From positions 310,001-374,000 of the forward strand of contig NZ_AYMU01000005.1 in assembly GCF_000633395.1 (NCBI RefSeq): 64,000 bases of DNA. Direction: 5' to 3'. Made by a program: the position numbers and the translations under genes. Below are positions 1-8,560 of the stretch, one piece after another (position 1 is the stretch's first letter; every line of letters begins with the position of its first letter). The notes under the pieces are model-generated. The model was not told the DNA's origin, searched no databases, and saw only the letters and a program-made list of their open reading frames with translations. This DNA comes from Pseudomonas sp. PH1b. GTDB lineage: Bacteria > Pseudomonadota > Gammaproteobacteria > Pseudomonadales > Pseudomonadaceae.

Positions 1-649
1 GTCCGGGCAATTGCTGTACGACGGCCAGGCCTTGCCCCTGGATTACCGCCAGCGCAGCAAGGAGCAACTGCGGCGGATCCAGATGATCTACCAGATCCCC
101 GACACCGCCCTCAATCCGCGCCAGCGCATCGTCGACATCCTCGGCCGGCCCCTGAGTTTCTACCTGGGGCTCAAGGGGGCCGCACTGCGGGCCCGGGTCG
201 GCGAGCTGTTGGAGATGATCGAGCTGGACCCGGCGACCTACATGGAGCGTCAGCCCCGGGAGCTGTCCGGCGGCCAGAAACAGCGGATCTGCATCGCCCG
301 GGCCCTGGCGGCCGAGCCGCAGTTGATCATCTGCGACGAAGTGACCTCGGCCCTCGACCAGTTGGTGGCCGAGGGCGTGCTCAAGCTGCTGGACCGGATC
401 CAGCGGCAGCTGGGGGTGGCCTACCTGTTCATCACCCACGATGTGGCCACCGTGCGTGCCATTGCCGACCAGGTGCTGGTGATGCAGCGCGGGCGAGTGA
501 TGGACCAGGGCAGCCGCCAGCGCATTTTCACCCCGCCTTACCAGGACTACACCGGGCTGCTGTTTTCATCCGAGCCGCAGATGGACCCCGACTGGCTCGA
601 CCAGTTGTTGGCCCGTCGCGCCGCATCTTCCACCTTGCACGCTGTTTGA
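1..649 (+). CDS. Peptide-type ABC transporter ATP-binding protein, C-terminal part (DppF/OppF-like)
   Basis: The gene is cut by the left window edge and runs to a TGA at 647-649, leaving about 215 residues. It shows a Q-loop stretch ending TALNPR, the ABC signature LSGGQKQR, Walker B LIICDEVTSAL and the H-loop THD. The Walker A part lies outside the window. The LNPR after the Q-loop and the proline-rich tail (FTPPYQDYT) are typical of the second ATPase of di/oligopeptide or nickel importers. It would energise an inner-membrane importer whose other subunits must lie to the left. The next gene starts 9 bases downstream on the same strand, so they are probably co-transcribed. The substrate cannot be deduced. 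Confidence 0.9.
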   Translation, partial: SGQLLYDGQALPLDYRQRSKEQLRRIQMIYQIPDTALNPRQRIVDILGRPLSFYLGLKGAALRARVGELLEMIELDPATYMERQPRELSGGQKQRICIARALAAEPQLIICDEVTSALDQLVAEGVLKLLDRIQRQLGVAYLFITHDVATVRAIADQVLVMQRGRVMDQGSRQRIFTPPYQDYTGLLFSSEPQMDPDWLDQLLARRAASSTLHAV

Positions 650-658
650 GGAATGTTC

Positions 659-1363
659 ATGAAAGTGTTGATCGTCCACGCTCACCCCGAGCCGCAATCC
701 TTTACCGCCGCCTTGCGCGACCAGGCGGTCGCCACCCTGGAGGCTCAGGGGCACCAGGTGCAGGTCAGCGACCTGTATGCGATGAACTGGAACCCGGTGG
801 CCAGCGCCGAAGACTTTGCCGCCCGGGCCAACCCGGACTACCTGGTGTATGCCCTGGAACAGCGCCTGGGAGTAAAGAGCGCAAGCATTGCCACGGACAT
901 CCAGGCCGAACTGGACAAACTGCTGTGGGCTGACCTGCTGATCCTCAATTTCCCGGTGTTCTGGTTCTCGGTGCCGGCCATGCTCAAGGGCTGGATCGAC
1001 CGGGTGCTGGTGTCCGGGGTCTGCTATGGCGGCAAGCGCTTCTATGACCAGGGCGGCCTGGCGGGCAAGAAGGCCCTGGTGACCCTGACCCTGGGTGGGC
1101 GCGAGCACATGTTTGGCGAGGGGGCGATCCATGGACCGCTGGAGGACATGCTGCGCCCGTTGCTGCGGGGCACTTTGGCCTATGTTGGCTGTGACGTGCT
1201 GGAGCCTTTTGTCGCCTGGCACGTGCCCTACATTAGCCAGGAAGCCCGCCAGGCATTCCTGCACAGCTACCAGCGGCGCCTGGAGCAACTGACTGACGAG
1301 CAGCCCCTGGTGTTTCCACGGCTGGAGCAGTTCGACGACGCCCTGTACCCGCTACCGGCCTGA
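659..1363 (+). CDS. NAD(P)H:quinone oxidoreductase, flavodoxin-like fold (MdaB/KefF/NQO1 family)
   Basis: A 234-residue cytosolic flavoprotein of the Flavodoxin_2 family. The N-terminus KVLIVHAHPEPQSF is the FMN/FAD phosphate-binding loop, and FPVFWFSVPAMLKGWIDRV and the later GG near residue 140 are family hallmarks. Such enzymes carry out two-electron reduction of quinones or of electrophilic drugs. An ATG at 653 is in frame, but GAGG at 648-651 sits 7 bases before the ATG at 659, so I take 659 as the start. It probably belongs to the operon of the upstream ABC transporter. The physiological substrate is unknown. Confidence 0.88.
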   Translation: MKVLIVHAHPEPQSFTAALRDQAVATLEAQGHQVQVSDLYAMNWNPVASAEDFAARANPDYLVYALEQRLGVKSASIATDIQAELDKLLWADLLILNFPVFWFSVPAMLKGWIDRVLVSGVCYGGKRFYDQGGLAGKKALVTLTLGGREHMFGEGAIHGPLEDMLRPLLRGTLAYVGCDVLEPFVAWHVPYISQEARQAFLHSYQRRLEQLTDEQPLVFPRLEQFDDALYPLPA

Positions 1364-1384
1364 ACCGTCCAGGCGGCGCAAGCT

Positions 1385-1980
1385 GTGCGTCGCCCTTACC
1401 GACGCCTTCGCTGGCAAGCCAGCTCCTACGGGTCAGCCCCGGCGATGCGGAATCCTGTAGGAGCCGGCTTACCGGCGAATAGGCCCTCAAGCCGAGCATC
1501 GCCCTTACCGACGCCTTCGCTGGCAAGCCAGCTCCTACGGGCCAGTCCTCGGAAAGGCGGAACCTTGTAGGAGCCGGCTTGCCGGCGAAGAGGCCCTCAA
1601 GCCATGCATCGCCCCTACCGACGCCTTCGCTGGCAAGCCAGCTCCTACGGGCCAGCCCCCGGCGATGCGGAACCCTGTAGGAGCCGGCTTGCCGGCGAAG
1701 AGGCCCTCAAGCCATGCATCGCCCATGCCGACGCCTTCGCTGGCAAGCCAGCTCCTACGGGCCAGCCCCGGCGATGCGGAATCCTGTAGGAGCCGGCTTG
1801 CCGGCGAAGAGGCCCTCAAGCCATGCATCGCCCATGCCGACGCCTTCGCTGGCAGCCAGCTCCTACGGGCCAGCCCCCGGCGATGCGGAACCCTGTAGGA
1901 GCCGGCTTGCCGGCGAAGAGGCCCTTGAGTCATGCATTGCCCATGCTGACGCCTTCGCTGGCAAGCCAGCTCCTACGGTG
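1385..1980. repeat. Tandem array of paired REP elements (about six units, period 109-110 bases)
   Basis: Each unit carries TAGGAGCCGGCTTGCCGGC and, about 60 bases on, the inverted, slightly different CTGGCAAGCCAGCTCCTA, so every unit is an inverted REP pair. Anchors (GACGCCTTCGCTGG) occur at 1401, 1510, 1620, 1730, 1839 and 1948. The connecting sequence AGAGGCCCTCAAGCCATGCATCGCCC is also repeated nearly exactly. The fifth unit has lost two bases (GGCAGCC instead of GGCAAGCC). The array fills the gap between two convergent genes and no gene is credible inside it. In Pseudomonas such elements are spread by RAYT transposases and act as terminators, mRNA stabilisers or gyrase sites. Confidence 0.93.
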
Positions 1981-2018
1981 ATGGGGGGCGGTTGAGGGGG
2001 CGGTGGCGAACCCCGGGT

Positions 2019-2792
2019 TCAGAATCTCAGGGTCGCGCCGGTGGTCAGCCAGCGGTCGCGGCTTTCGGTCAGGTGCTGGCCGAAGATCAGGTCCAGGTCC
2101 AGGTGCTGGCTGACGTGCAGCCGTGGCCCGGCTTGCCAGGCCTGTTCGCCGCCGCGCTGGCCATAGCGCTCGGCAATCAGGGTGAGGCTGGGCGCCAGGT
2201 CATATTCGACGCCGCTGCCCCAGGTCCAGCGGTGGCTCTGGTCGCCATCGTCGTAGGCGTGGGCCCAGCCGGCATTGAGGTTGAGGCGCAGGCTTGGGCT
2301 GGCACTGAAGGTCAGCGGCAGGCTCAGGTCGCCACCGTCGAAACTGTGGTTGCGGTTCAGCGCCCAGTGCGCCGAGCCGGCCAGGGCCAGCTGCAGGCCG
2401 AGGTCTTCGCGGTCCAGCAGGGCGATCTTGACTTGCGGGCTGAGCTGGGTCTCGCCCTGGCCATCGGCCTGCTGGCGCTGGATCGCCGTGCCCAGTTGCA
2501 CCCAGGGCAACTGGCTGAAGGTGCAGGCCGGGGCAATCACGCTGTTGTGCTCGGAACGCTGGTGTCGCGTGCTCTGGTACCAGACGTCGACGTTGCATTC
2601 GCCGGGGGCGTTGATGGCGCCGTCATCCACCACATAGGCACCTCCGGCGGCCTGGGCCTTGGAACACAGGGCCAGGGTGCCGGTAATGCCGCCGGTGAGG
2701 GCGAGGAACAGCAGGTTGCGCTTGAGCATGCGGCTTTTCGCGGCAGGCAGGTTGTGGCTGCGGGAGGAGCGATAAGGGCTGTGCTTGGACAT
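2019..2792 (-). CDS. Predicted outer-membrane beta-barrel-like protein, function unknown
   Basis: About 257 residues if started at 2792; an in-frame ATG at 2729 would begin directly at a classic signal peptide (MLKRNLLFLALTGG then AQA), and I cannot decide between them. After the signal the chain has alternating polar/hydrophobic strands (for example LGLQLALAGSAHWALN, LRLNLNAGWAHAY) and ends in phenylalanine (ATLRF), as outer-membrane barrels do. A pair of cysteines lies near the mature N-terminus. It resembles the conserved hypothetical transporter/MetA-pathway-like outer-membrane proteins of pseudomonads, but I do not recognise a specific family. It is convergent with the quinone reductase across the REP array. 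Confidence 0.65.
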   Translation of the reverse strand: MSKHSPYRSSRSHNLPAAKSRMLKRNLLFLALTGGITGTLALCSKAQAAGGAYVVDDGAINAPGECNVDVWYQSTRHQRSEHNSVIAPACTFSQLPWVQLGTAIQRQQADGQGETQLSPQVKIALLDREDLGLQLALAGSAHWALNRNHSFDGGDLSLPLTFSASPSLRLNLNAGWAHAYDDGDQSHRWTWGSGVEYDLAPSLTLIAERYGQRGGEQAWQAGPRLHVSQHLDLDLIFGQHLTESRDRWLTTGATLRF

Positions 2793-2868
2793 GGCGAATC
2801 TCACTCTGTGTAGGGGGCCGGGCCGGTTGGTCGGGGGCCGGCGTCAATGGGCAGTGCGTGGGGGGTCT

Positions 2869-3216
2869 TCAGTCATCCACCGTCAGGGTCTGGATGCCCC
2901 GGGCCCGGGCCTGGAGCAGCAACCCTTCGGTGTCTTCTCCGCCGGGCAGGGCGATGACGATGTCGGGCCGGCTGTCGCCGAGCATGAAGCTGTTGCGCAG
3001 GCGTTCGGCGTGCTTGCCATGGAGTTGCCAGTTGGGTGGGTAGCGGACGATGTCGGCCCCGGTTTCCCTGGCCCAGCCTTCGATATGGGCGCCGAGGAAC
3101 TGACTGCCACCGTGGATCACCACGCGGATTTCGTGCAGCCGCTGGAAGGCTTCGAGCACCTGGCGGCACTGGCGGTTGTCGGCGTAGTAGCGGCCGGCAC
3201 AGATCAGGACGCGCAT
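2869..3216 (-). CDS. SLOG-family (DUF2493, YspA/cpYpsA-related) nucleotide-binding protein
   Basis: A 115-residue Rossmann-like protein. It starts MRVLICAGRYYAD and contains HGGSQFLGAHIEGWARETGAD and ALPGGEDTEGL, the three glycine-rich loops of the SLOG superfamily (DUF2493/YspA type), which bind nucleotides or nucleotide-derived ligands. AAGGAG lies 8 bases before the ATG. The start overlaps the 3' end of the Na/Pi cotransporter gene by 13 bases, so translation is probably coupled. The ligand and role are unknown; the context suggests a sensing function linked to phosphate transport, which is inference. Confidence 0.75.
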   Translation of the reverse strand: MRVLICAGRYYADNRQCRQVLEAFQRLHEIRVVIHGGSQFLGAHIEGWARETGADIVRYPPNWQLHGKHAERLRNSFMLGDSRPDIVIALPGGEDTEGLLLQARARGIQTLTVDD

Positions 3217-4907
3217 CGGGCGGTCTCCTTGTCGGCGCGATCCGGGCGCTCCTCGGGCACCGGGTCGTTGAGGTAGCCGTGCTCGATGTCGCGCTCGCCG
3301 GCGCGCTCCAGGGCCGGGTAGGCCAGGGCGGCGATGTGGTGGTGGACCCGGCGGTAATCGCGCAGCAGGCGCTGGAAGATGTCGCCGGACTCGGCCCAGG
3401 CGCCCTTGTCTTCGCGCAGCTTGCGAAAGTGCTCGCGGCTGGCGGCGGCTTCCAGGCGACGCACGTTTTCCTTGCGTGCCACCAACTGGTGCGCGGTGTT
3501 CAGGTCTTCGCGCAGGAACACGGTGATCGCCAGGCTCAGGCTCTCCAGCAGTTCCTGGTGCAGTGGGTACAGGGTGCCCAGTTCGAACTCGGAGAACGGT
3601 TCGCCACGGCGCAGGCGCCGCACCGCCAGTTGCGCCAGGCTGGTGGACAGGATGTCGCCGGCGTGTTCCAGGTTGATCACCAGCAACAGCACTTCCTGGG
3701 AACGGTCGGCGTCCTGGTCGCTGATGCCTTCCTTGCCGATGTCCGCCAGGTAGGCACGGATCGCCGCGCTGAGCAGGTCCAGGGACTGATCGATCTGCCG
3801 TACCTGCTCGGCATGACTCAGGCTGGAGGTGCGAAACAGCTGCAGCACCCGATCGAGCATGCCCGAGAGCATGTCAGCCATGCGCAGGGCTTCACGGGCG
3901 GCGTTGGCCAGGCCGATGTTGGCCACCTCCAGCCCGGCTTCATCCAGGTACTGCGGCATGCCGGGGTCGGTGACCGGCGCCGGGGCCGGCAGCAGCCGGC
4001 TCAGCAGTTTGCCCAGTGGCTCGGTGAAACCGATGAACATCAACGCCAGCACCAGGCTGAAGGCACTGTGCAGGTACACCACCAGCAGCGCGGGCGGCAG
4101 TTGCTGGATCAGCGGCCACTGCGCCAGGGCGGTGATCCACGGCAGCAGCAGGACCACCCCGACCAGGCGCACCAGCAGGTTGCCCAGGGGCAGGCGCCGG
4201 GCGACGTTGCCGCTGGCACTGAACAGCGATGGCAGGGTGCCGCCGAGGTTGACCCCGAGCACCAGCGCCATGCTGGTGACTGGCGACAGCAGGCCGGTGC
4301 CGGCCAGGGAGGCGATCAGCAACACCACCGCGACACTGGAGTGGCACATCCAGGTGAGGGCTACCGCCACCAGCAAGGCCAGCAGCAGGTCGCCATCGAG
4401 GCTGCTCATCACCAACTGGAACACCGGCGTGCTTTCCACGGCGCCCAGGGTCGACCCCAGGAGCCCCAGGGCCAGCAGCATCAGGCCCAGGCCGATCAGT
4501 GCGCAGCCGATGCTTTCAAAGCGTGAATCGTCGCGCAGGCGAAAGGTCATGAAGCCCGCCAGCAGCACTACCGGGGTCACCAGCGAGAGGTCGAGGCTGA
4601 GCAGCTGGACCACCAGGGTCGAGCCGATATTGGCCCCCAGCATGACCGCCAGGGCCGGGGCCAGGCCCAGGGTGCCGGCGGCAGTGAAGGAGCTGGCCAT
4701 CAGGCTCACCGCGGTACTGCTCTGCAGCACGCCGGTGATGCCGACGCCGCAGAGCAGCGCCAGCCAGCGGTTGTTCAAGTGTTGTCCGAGCCATTGGCGC
4801 AGCGGGCTGCCGAAGCCGCGCAGGAGTGATCCGCTGATCATCTGCGAGCCCCAGAGCAGCAGCGCAATGGCGCCGGCCAGGTTGATCAAGAGTGTGGTGC
4901 CCGACAT
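3204..4907 (-). CDS. Na+/phosphate cotransporter family protein with C-terminal PhoU-like domain
   Basis: 567 residues. The N-terminal half (about 1-310) holds two Na_Pi_cotrans repeats: the first has GVGITGVLQSSTAVSLMASSF and GANIGSTL, the second SSVAVVLLIASLAG and GVNLGGTLP. These QSS/SS and GAN(I/L)G motifs are the sodium/phosphate site signatures. Residues of about 330-550 are alpha-helical and PhoU-like (helical bundle with ERAGDI-type text HAGDILSTSLAQL). It is an inner-membrane protein expected to move phosphate, possibly outward. GGGAG lies 7 bases before the start. It sits 27 bases after the 66-aa gene and overlaps the SLOG gene. Confidence 0.9.
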   Translation of the reverse strand: MSGTTLLINLAGAIALLLWGSQMISGSLLRGFGSPLRQWLGQHLNNRWLALLCGVGITGVLQSSTAVSLMASSFTAAGTLGLAPALAVMLGANIGSTLVVQLLSLDLSLVTPVVLLAGFMTFRLRDDSRFESIGCALIGLGLMLLALGLLGSTLGAVESTPVFQLVMSSLDGDLLLALLVAVALTWMCHSSVAVVLLIASLAGTGLLSPVTSMALVLGVNLGGTLPSLFSASGNVARRLPLGNLLVRLVGVVLLLPWITALAQWPLIQQLPPALLVVYLHSAFSLVLALMFIGFTEPLGKLLSRLLPAPAPVTDPGMPQYLDEAGLEVANIGLANAAREALRMADMLSGMLDRVLQLFRTSSLSHAEQVRQIDQSLDLLSAAIRAYLADIGKEGISDQDADRSQEVLLLVINLEHAGDILSTSLAQLAVRRLRRGEPFSEFELGTLYPLHQELLESLSLAITVFLREDLNTAHQLVARKENVRRLEAAASREHFRKLREDKGAWAESGDIFQRLLRDYRRVHHHIAALAYPALERAGERDIEHGYLNDPVPEERPDRADKETARCAS

Positions 4908-4934
4908 GAGTATTCTCCCGGGACTGTGTCAGGT

Positions 4935-5135
4935 TCAGGCAATCGCCAGCCGCAGGGAGGCGCGGGTGATGGCGGCGCTGAAACCCAGCAGAAATCGAAC
5001 TTCAACCGCGCTCAGCAGGCCGCGGGCATAGAGCCGGATGCTCAAACGCGTGAGCAGGCGGGCGCAGCCGCTGAGGACAATGACCAGCAGCCCGCGCAGG
5101 GCGCGCTGCAAGCATGAAAAAGCCTTGAGGTACAT
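4935..5135 (-). CDS. Small hydrophobic/basic protein, 66 aa, unknown
   Basis: A short frame lying in the gap between mgtA and the Na/Pi cotransporter, all on the same strand. The start codon has a near-ideal Shine-Dalgarno sequence, AAGGAG with a 7-base spacer. The product has a basic amphipathic N-terminus, a hydrophobic stretch LRGLLVIVLSG, and a second hydrophobic segment LLSAVEVRFLLGFSAA, with eight or more arginines, so it is probably membrane-associated. No homologue is recognised from memory. Its position suggests co-transcription with mgtA and the phosphate transporter. Confidence 0.5.
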   Translation of the reverse strand: MYLKAFSCLQRALRGLLVIVLSGCARLLTRLSIRLYARGLLSAVEVRFLLGFSAAITRASLRLAIA

Positions 5136-5270
5136 GGCGATGCTCCTTGCAGGCGAACGGCGTCAGCCTCGGCAGGGCGTGAGCGTGCCGACGCTGAACG
5201 GGTCGTTCTCTGGCTGTGCGGCGCGGCCGGCGGTGGCCGGTCGCGCCTGTCCCACTAAGGCTTCAAGCCC

Positions 5271-7982
5271 TTAGAACCACTGCTTGAAGCGGCGGATGTA
5301 CAGGGTCTTCATGGTCTGGGCGACCACGCAGTAGGCGAGCAGGGTGCCCACCAGCCAAGGGAAGTATTCCCACGGCAACGGCACCAGGCCGACCATGCTG
5401 CCCAGGGGCGAGAAGGGCACGTAGATCCCCAGTGCCATCACCAGCCCCGTGGCCAGCATCACCGGCAGGGCTGCGGTGCTCTGGATGAACGGGATCTTGC
5501 GGGTGCGCAGCATGTGCACCACCAGGGTCTGCGAGAGCAGGCCTTCGATGAACCAGCCGGACTGGAACAGGGCGGCCATTTCCACGCTGTTGGCGGCGAA
5601 CACGTACCACATCAGGGCGAAGGTGGTGATGTCGAAGATCGACGAGGTCGGCCCGATCCACAGCATGAAGCGCCCGATGTTCTTGGCGTCCCACTTGCGC
5701 GGCTTGGCCAGGTATTCCTTGTCCATCTTGTCCCACGGCAGGGCCAGCTGGGAGAAGTCGTACATCAGGTTCTGCAGCAGCAGGTGGATCGCCAGCATCG
5801 GCAGGAACGGGATGAAGGCGCTGGCCACCAGCACCGAGAACACGTTGCCGAAGTTGGAGCTGGCGGTCATGTTCAGGTACTTCATGATGTTGCCGAAGGT
5901 CTCGCGACCCTTGATCACCCCTTCCTCCAGCACCATCAAGCTCTTTTCCAGGAGGATGATGTCCGCCGATTCCTTGGCGATGTCGGTGCCGCTGTCCACC
6001 GAGATACCGACGTCGGCATCGCGCAGGGCCGGGGCATCGTTGATCCCGTCGCCGAGAAAGCCGACGGTGTGGCCATTGGCTTGCAGGGCCTTGAGCACCC
6101 GGGACTTCTGCAGCGGAGTGAGCTTGGCGAATACGCTGCGCTCTTCCACCAGGCGGGCGAGGGTTTGGTCATCCATCAGCTCGATGTCGCGACCCAGCAG
6201 CGGCTCGCCGGCTTCCAGGCCGACTTCGCGGCAGATCTTTGCGGTGACGATGGGGTTGTCGCCGGTCAGCACTTTCACCGTCACGCCATTGTCGCGCAGG
6301 GCGGCAATCGCGGGGCCTGCGGTTTCCTTGGGCGGATCGAGGAAGGTCAGCAAGCCTTCGATGACCAGGTCGCGTTCGTCGCGGGCGCTGTACTGGGTCT
6401 GCGTCTGGTCCCGGGGCAGGTCGCGGGTGCCCACCAGCAGCACGCGGAAACCGTCACGGTTGTAGTCTTCGGCGAGGCTCAGCAGGGCAGCGCGGCGTTC
6501 GTCGTCGAGCTTGCTGGCGACTCCGTCCTGGCGGACCCAGGTGGCGGTTTCCAGCATCTCTTCCACGGCGCCCTTGCACACCAGCAGGTGATGGCCGCGG
6601 GCATCGGCGAGGATCACCGACAGGCGCCGGCGGACGAAGTCGAACGGCAGCTCATCGACCTTGCGCCAGGCCGCCGGTGGGGTGAAGTGCGGGTTCTCTT
6701 CGGCGAAGCTGACTACCGCGCGGTCCATCAGGTTCTTCATGCCGCTCTGGTGGTAGCTGTTGAGCCAGGCCAGTTGCAGCACTTCATCGCAGCGGCTGCC
6801 GCTGATGTCGACATGGTGCTCGAGGATGATCCGGTCCTGGGTCAGGGTGCCGGTCTTGTCGGTGCAGAGCACGTCCATGGCGCCGAAGTTCTGGATCGCG
6901 TTGAGACGCTTGACCACCACCTTGCGCTTGGCCATGGCCGCGGCGCCCTTGGCCAAGTTGGCGCTGACAATCATCGGCAGCATTTCCGGGGTCAGGCCGA
7001 CGGCCACCGCCAGGGCGAACATGAAGGCTTCGGCCCAGTCACCCTTGGTGAAGCCGTTGATCAGTAGGACGATGGGCACCATTACCAGCATGAAGCGGAT
7101 CAGCAGCCAGCTGACGCTGTTGACCCCGCGGTCGAAGGCGGTTTGCGAGCGCGAGCCGACGATGGAGCGGGCCAGGGAGCCGAAGTAGGTACGGGCACCG
7201 GTGGCCACGACCACTGCGGTGGCGGTGCCGCTGACCACGTTGGTGCCCATGAAGCAGATGTTCGGCAGGTCCAGCAGGTCCTGCTGGTCAGCCGCCTGGG
7301 CATGGGCGGACTTTTCCTGTACTGCGCCCAGGGTGTCGTACTTTTCCACCGGCAAGGCTTCGCCGGTCAGCACCGCCTGGCTGATGAACAGGTCACGGGA
7401 TTCGATCAGGCGGATGTCCGCCGGGATCATGTCGCCAGCGGACAGGCGGATGATGTCGCCCACCACCAGGTCGCGCATCGGCACTTCGCGCACCCGGGAC
7501 TGCATGCCCATCTGTTCGCGACGTACCACTGCCGCGGTGGTGCGAACCATGGCCTTGAGAGCCTCGGCGGCCTTGGCCGAGCGATGCTCCTGCCAGAAAC
7601 GCATCAGGCCGCTGGCCAGCACCATCACCAGCACGATGATGACCCCGGTGAGATCGGTTTCTTCGCCGGCCTGCAGCGGCAGCCAGAAGTCGGTGAAGAA
7701 ACTGATACCGGTCAGGGCCATCAGCACATAGATGAAGGGGTTGTTGAAGGCTTGCAGCAATTGCACCAGGGCGTGGGGCGGACGGTCGTGGGCGACCTCG
7801 TTGTGGCCATCCCGTTGCAGGCGGCCTTCGGCGTCCAGTTCAGTGAGGCCTGCGGTGGTGGAGTTGACGTTGGCCAGGGTCACGGCCAGGCCGTTCTGGG
7901 CTTCGCGAGCGGCGCGCATCGACAGTTTGTTGCTGTCGCTGCTGGCGCTTTGGTTCCGGGGCGTTGCGTTCTTTACAGTCAT
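5271..7982 (-). CDS. mgtA: Mg2+-importing P-type ATPase (P3B)
   Basis: 903 residues, matching MgtA/MgtB. It has the phosphorylation motif DKTGTLTQD near residue 373, TGEALPVEKYD, KGAVEEML, TGDNPIVTAKI and the hinge GDGINDAPALRDADVG near residue 643, with about ten membrane segments. MgtA imports Mg2+ into the cytoplasm at the cost of ATP. An upstream in-frame start at 8018 exists, but AGGAG lies 8 bases before the ATG at 7982, which I choose. A 290-base leader region precedes it, including a long perfect stem-loop, in keeping with the leader-controlled expression known for mgtA in enterobacteria (mechanism here not shown). Confidence 0.95.
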   Translation of the reverse strand: MTVKNATPRNQSASSDSNKLSMRAAREAQNGLAVTLANVNSTTAGLTELDAEGRLQRDGHNEVAHDRPPHALVQLLQAFNNPFIYVLMALTGISFFTDFWLPLQAGEETDLTGVIIVLVMVLASGLMRFWQEHRSAKAAEALKAMVRTTAAVVRREQMGMQSRVREVPMRDLVVGDIIRLSAGDMIPADIRLIESRDLFISQAVLTGEALPVEKYDTLGAVQEKSAHAQAADQQDLLDLPNICFMGTNVVSGTATAVVVATGARTYFGSLARSIVGSRSQTAFDRGVNSVSWLLIRFMLVMVPIVLLINGFTKGDWAEAFMFALAVAVGLTPEMLPMIVSANLAKGAAAMAKRKVVVKRLNAIQNFGAMDVLCTDKTGTLTQDRIILEHHVDISGSRCDEVLQLAWLNSYHQSGMKNLMDRAVVSFAEENPHFTPPAAWRKVDELPFDFVRRRLSVILADARGHHLLVCKGAVEEMLETATWVRQDGVASKLDDERRAALLSLAEDYNRDGFRVLLVGTRDLPRDQTQTQYSARDERDLVIEGLLTFLDPPKETAGPAIAALRDNGVTVKVLTGDNPIVTAKICREVGLEAGEPLLGRDIELMDDQTLARLVEERSVFAKLTPLQKSRVLKALQANGHTVGFLGDGINDAPALRDADVGISVDSGTDIAKESADIILLEKSLMVLEEGVIKGRETFGNIMKYLNMTASSNFGNVFSVLVASAFIPFLPMLAIHLLLQNLMYDFSQLALPWDKMDKEYLAKPRKWDAKNIGRFMLWIGPTSSIFDITTFALMWYVFAANSVEMAALFQSGWFIEGLLSQTLVVHMLRTRKIPFIQSTAALPVMLATGLVMALGIYVPFSPLGSMVGLVPLPWEYFPWLVGTLLAYCVVAQTMKTLYIRRFKQWF

Positions 7983-8109
7983 ATCGTGTGCTCCTGCCGC
8001 CTGACTGCGGCACAACACACCAACAACTCAACTAATTAAAGGCGAGCGCAAGTATGTCGAGCCGCAGGTTAGCGATCGATTCGGATCTTGGCGTTTTTCA
8101 GGTTTTAAC

Positions 8110-8148
8110 GTTCGCTGCTCAAACAATGAAGTTGAATGAGCAGCGAAC
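8110..8148 (-). promoter_or_regulatory. Perfect 12-bp stem-loop in the mgtA upstream region
   Basis: GTTCGCTGCTCA at 8110-8121 pairs exactly with TGAGCAGCGAAC at 8137-8148 across a 15-base loop. It lies about 130 bases before the mgtA start. There is no T-run after it on the minus strand, so it is unlikely to be a simple terminator. It could be part of an mgtA leader RNA or a protein-binding site. Confidence 0.5.
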
Positions 8149-8272
8149 CTACTACTGGCCTCTTCCATAACTTTCTCCGGCAAGTTTTATAACTGACAGG
8201 CAATAGAATTCCACCGAATTCCCAACTAAGGAGTTCGCTTGGAAACAACGGAAGATATCCGCTGATTTAAGG

Positions 8273-8560
8273 CTAAGTGCGCGCCCCGAGGTACAGGCCG
8301 ACGATCAGTCCGGCCTGCTGCCAGAGCAGGGCTGCGCCCCGACTCTGCGGGTCCTGGCTGTCATCGAGGCTCCAGCGTTGCTGCAACTGGCCACTTTTCG
8401 GGCAGACACGCCAATTGGCCCGCAGGGCGGTGGCGCTGGCTGGCGATGGGGAAGAGAAAGGCGAGCGGGCCAGGGCCTTGGGCTCCCGGCACAGCTTGAC
8501 CCGCATGGTCGCGGCAAAGGCGCGCACACCGGGCATTACAACAGAAGAAGAGAAGTTCAT
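8273..8560 (-). CDS. Small conserved-looking protein upstream of mgtA, unknown
   Basis: 95 residues, starting MNFSSSVVMPGVRAF, with GAGG 8 bases before the ATG. It is basic in the first half and has ANWRVCPKSGQLQQRW (a W-R-x-C-P motif) in the middle and a hydrophobic C-terminal segment AALLWQQAGLIVGLYLG. Same strand as mgtA and directly upstream. P. aeruginosa also has a small hypothetical gene next to mgtA, which I recall but cannot compare here. A plus-strand frame covers the same bases; the Shine-Dalgarno match and start position favour the minus strand. Confidence 0.55.
   Translation of the reverse strand: MNFSSSVVMPGVRAFAATMRVKLCREPKALARSPFSSPSPASATALRANWRVCPKSGQLQQRWSLDDSQDPQSRGAALLWQQAGLIVGLYLGART

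Noticed and set aside
1385..1980. CRISPR-like regular repeats
   Set aside because: The spacers are repeated as well as the repeats, each unit contains inverted REP pairs, and no cas gene is present.
3036..4526. Long open frame on the plus strand opposite the Na/Pi cotransporter
   Set aside because: Its sequence is Gln/Gly/Ala-rich without domains and mirrors the codon bias of the real minus-strand gene; such frames arise from high G+C.
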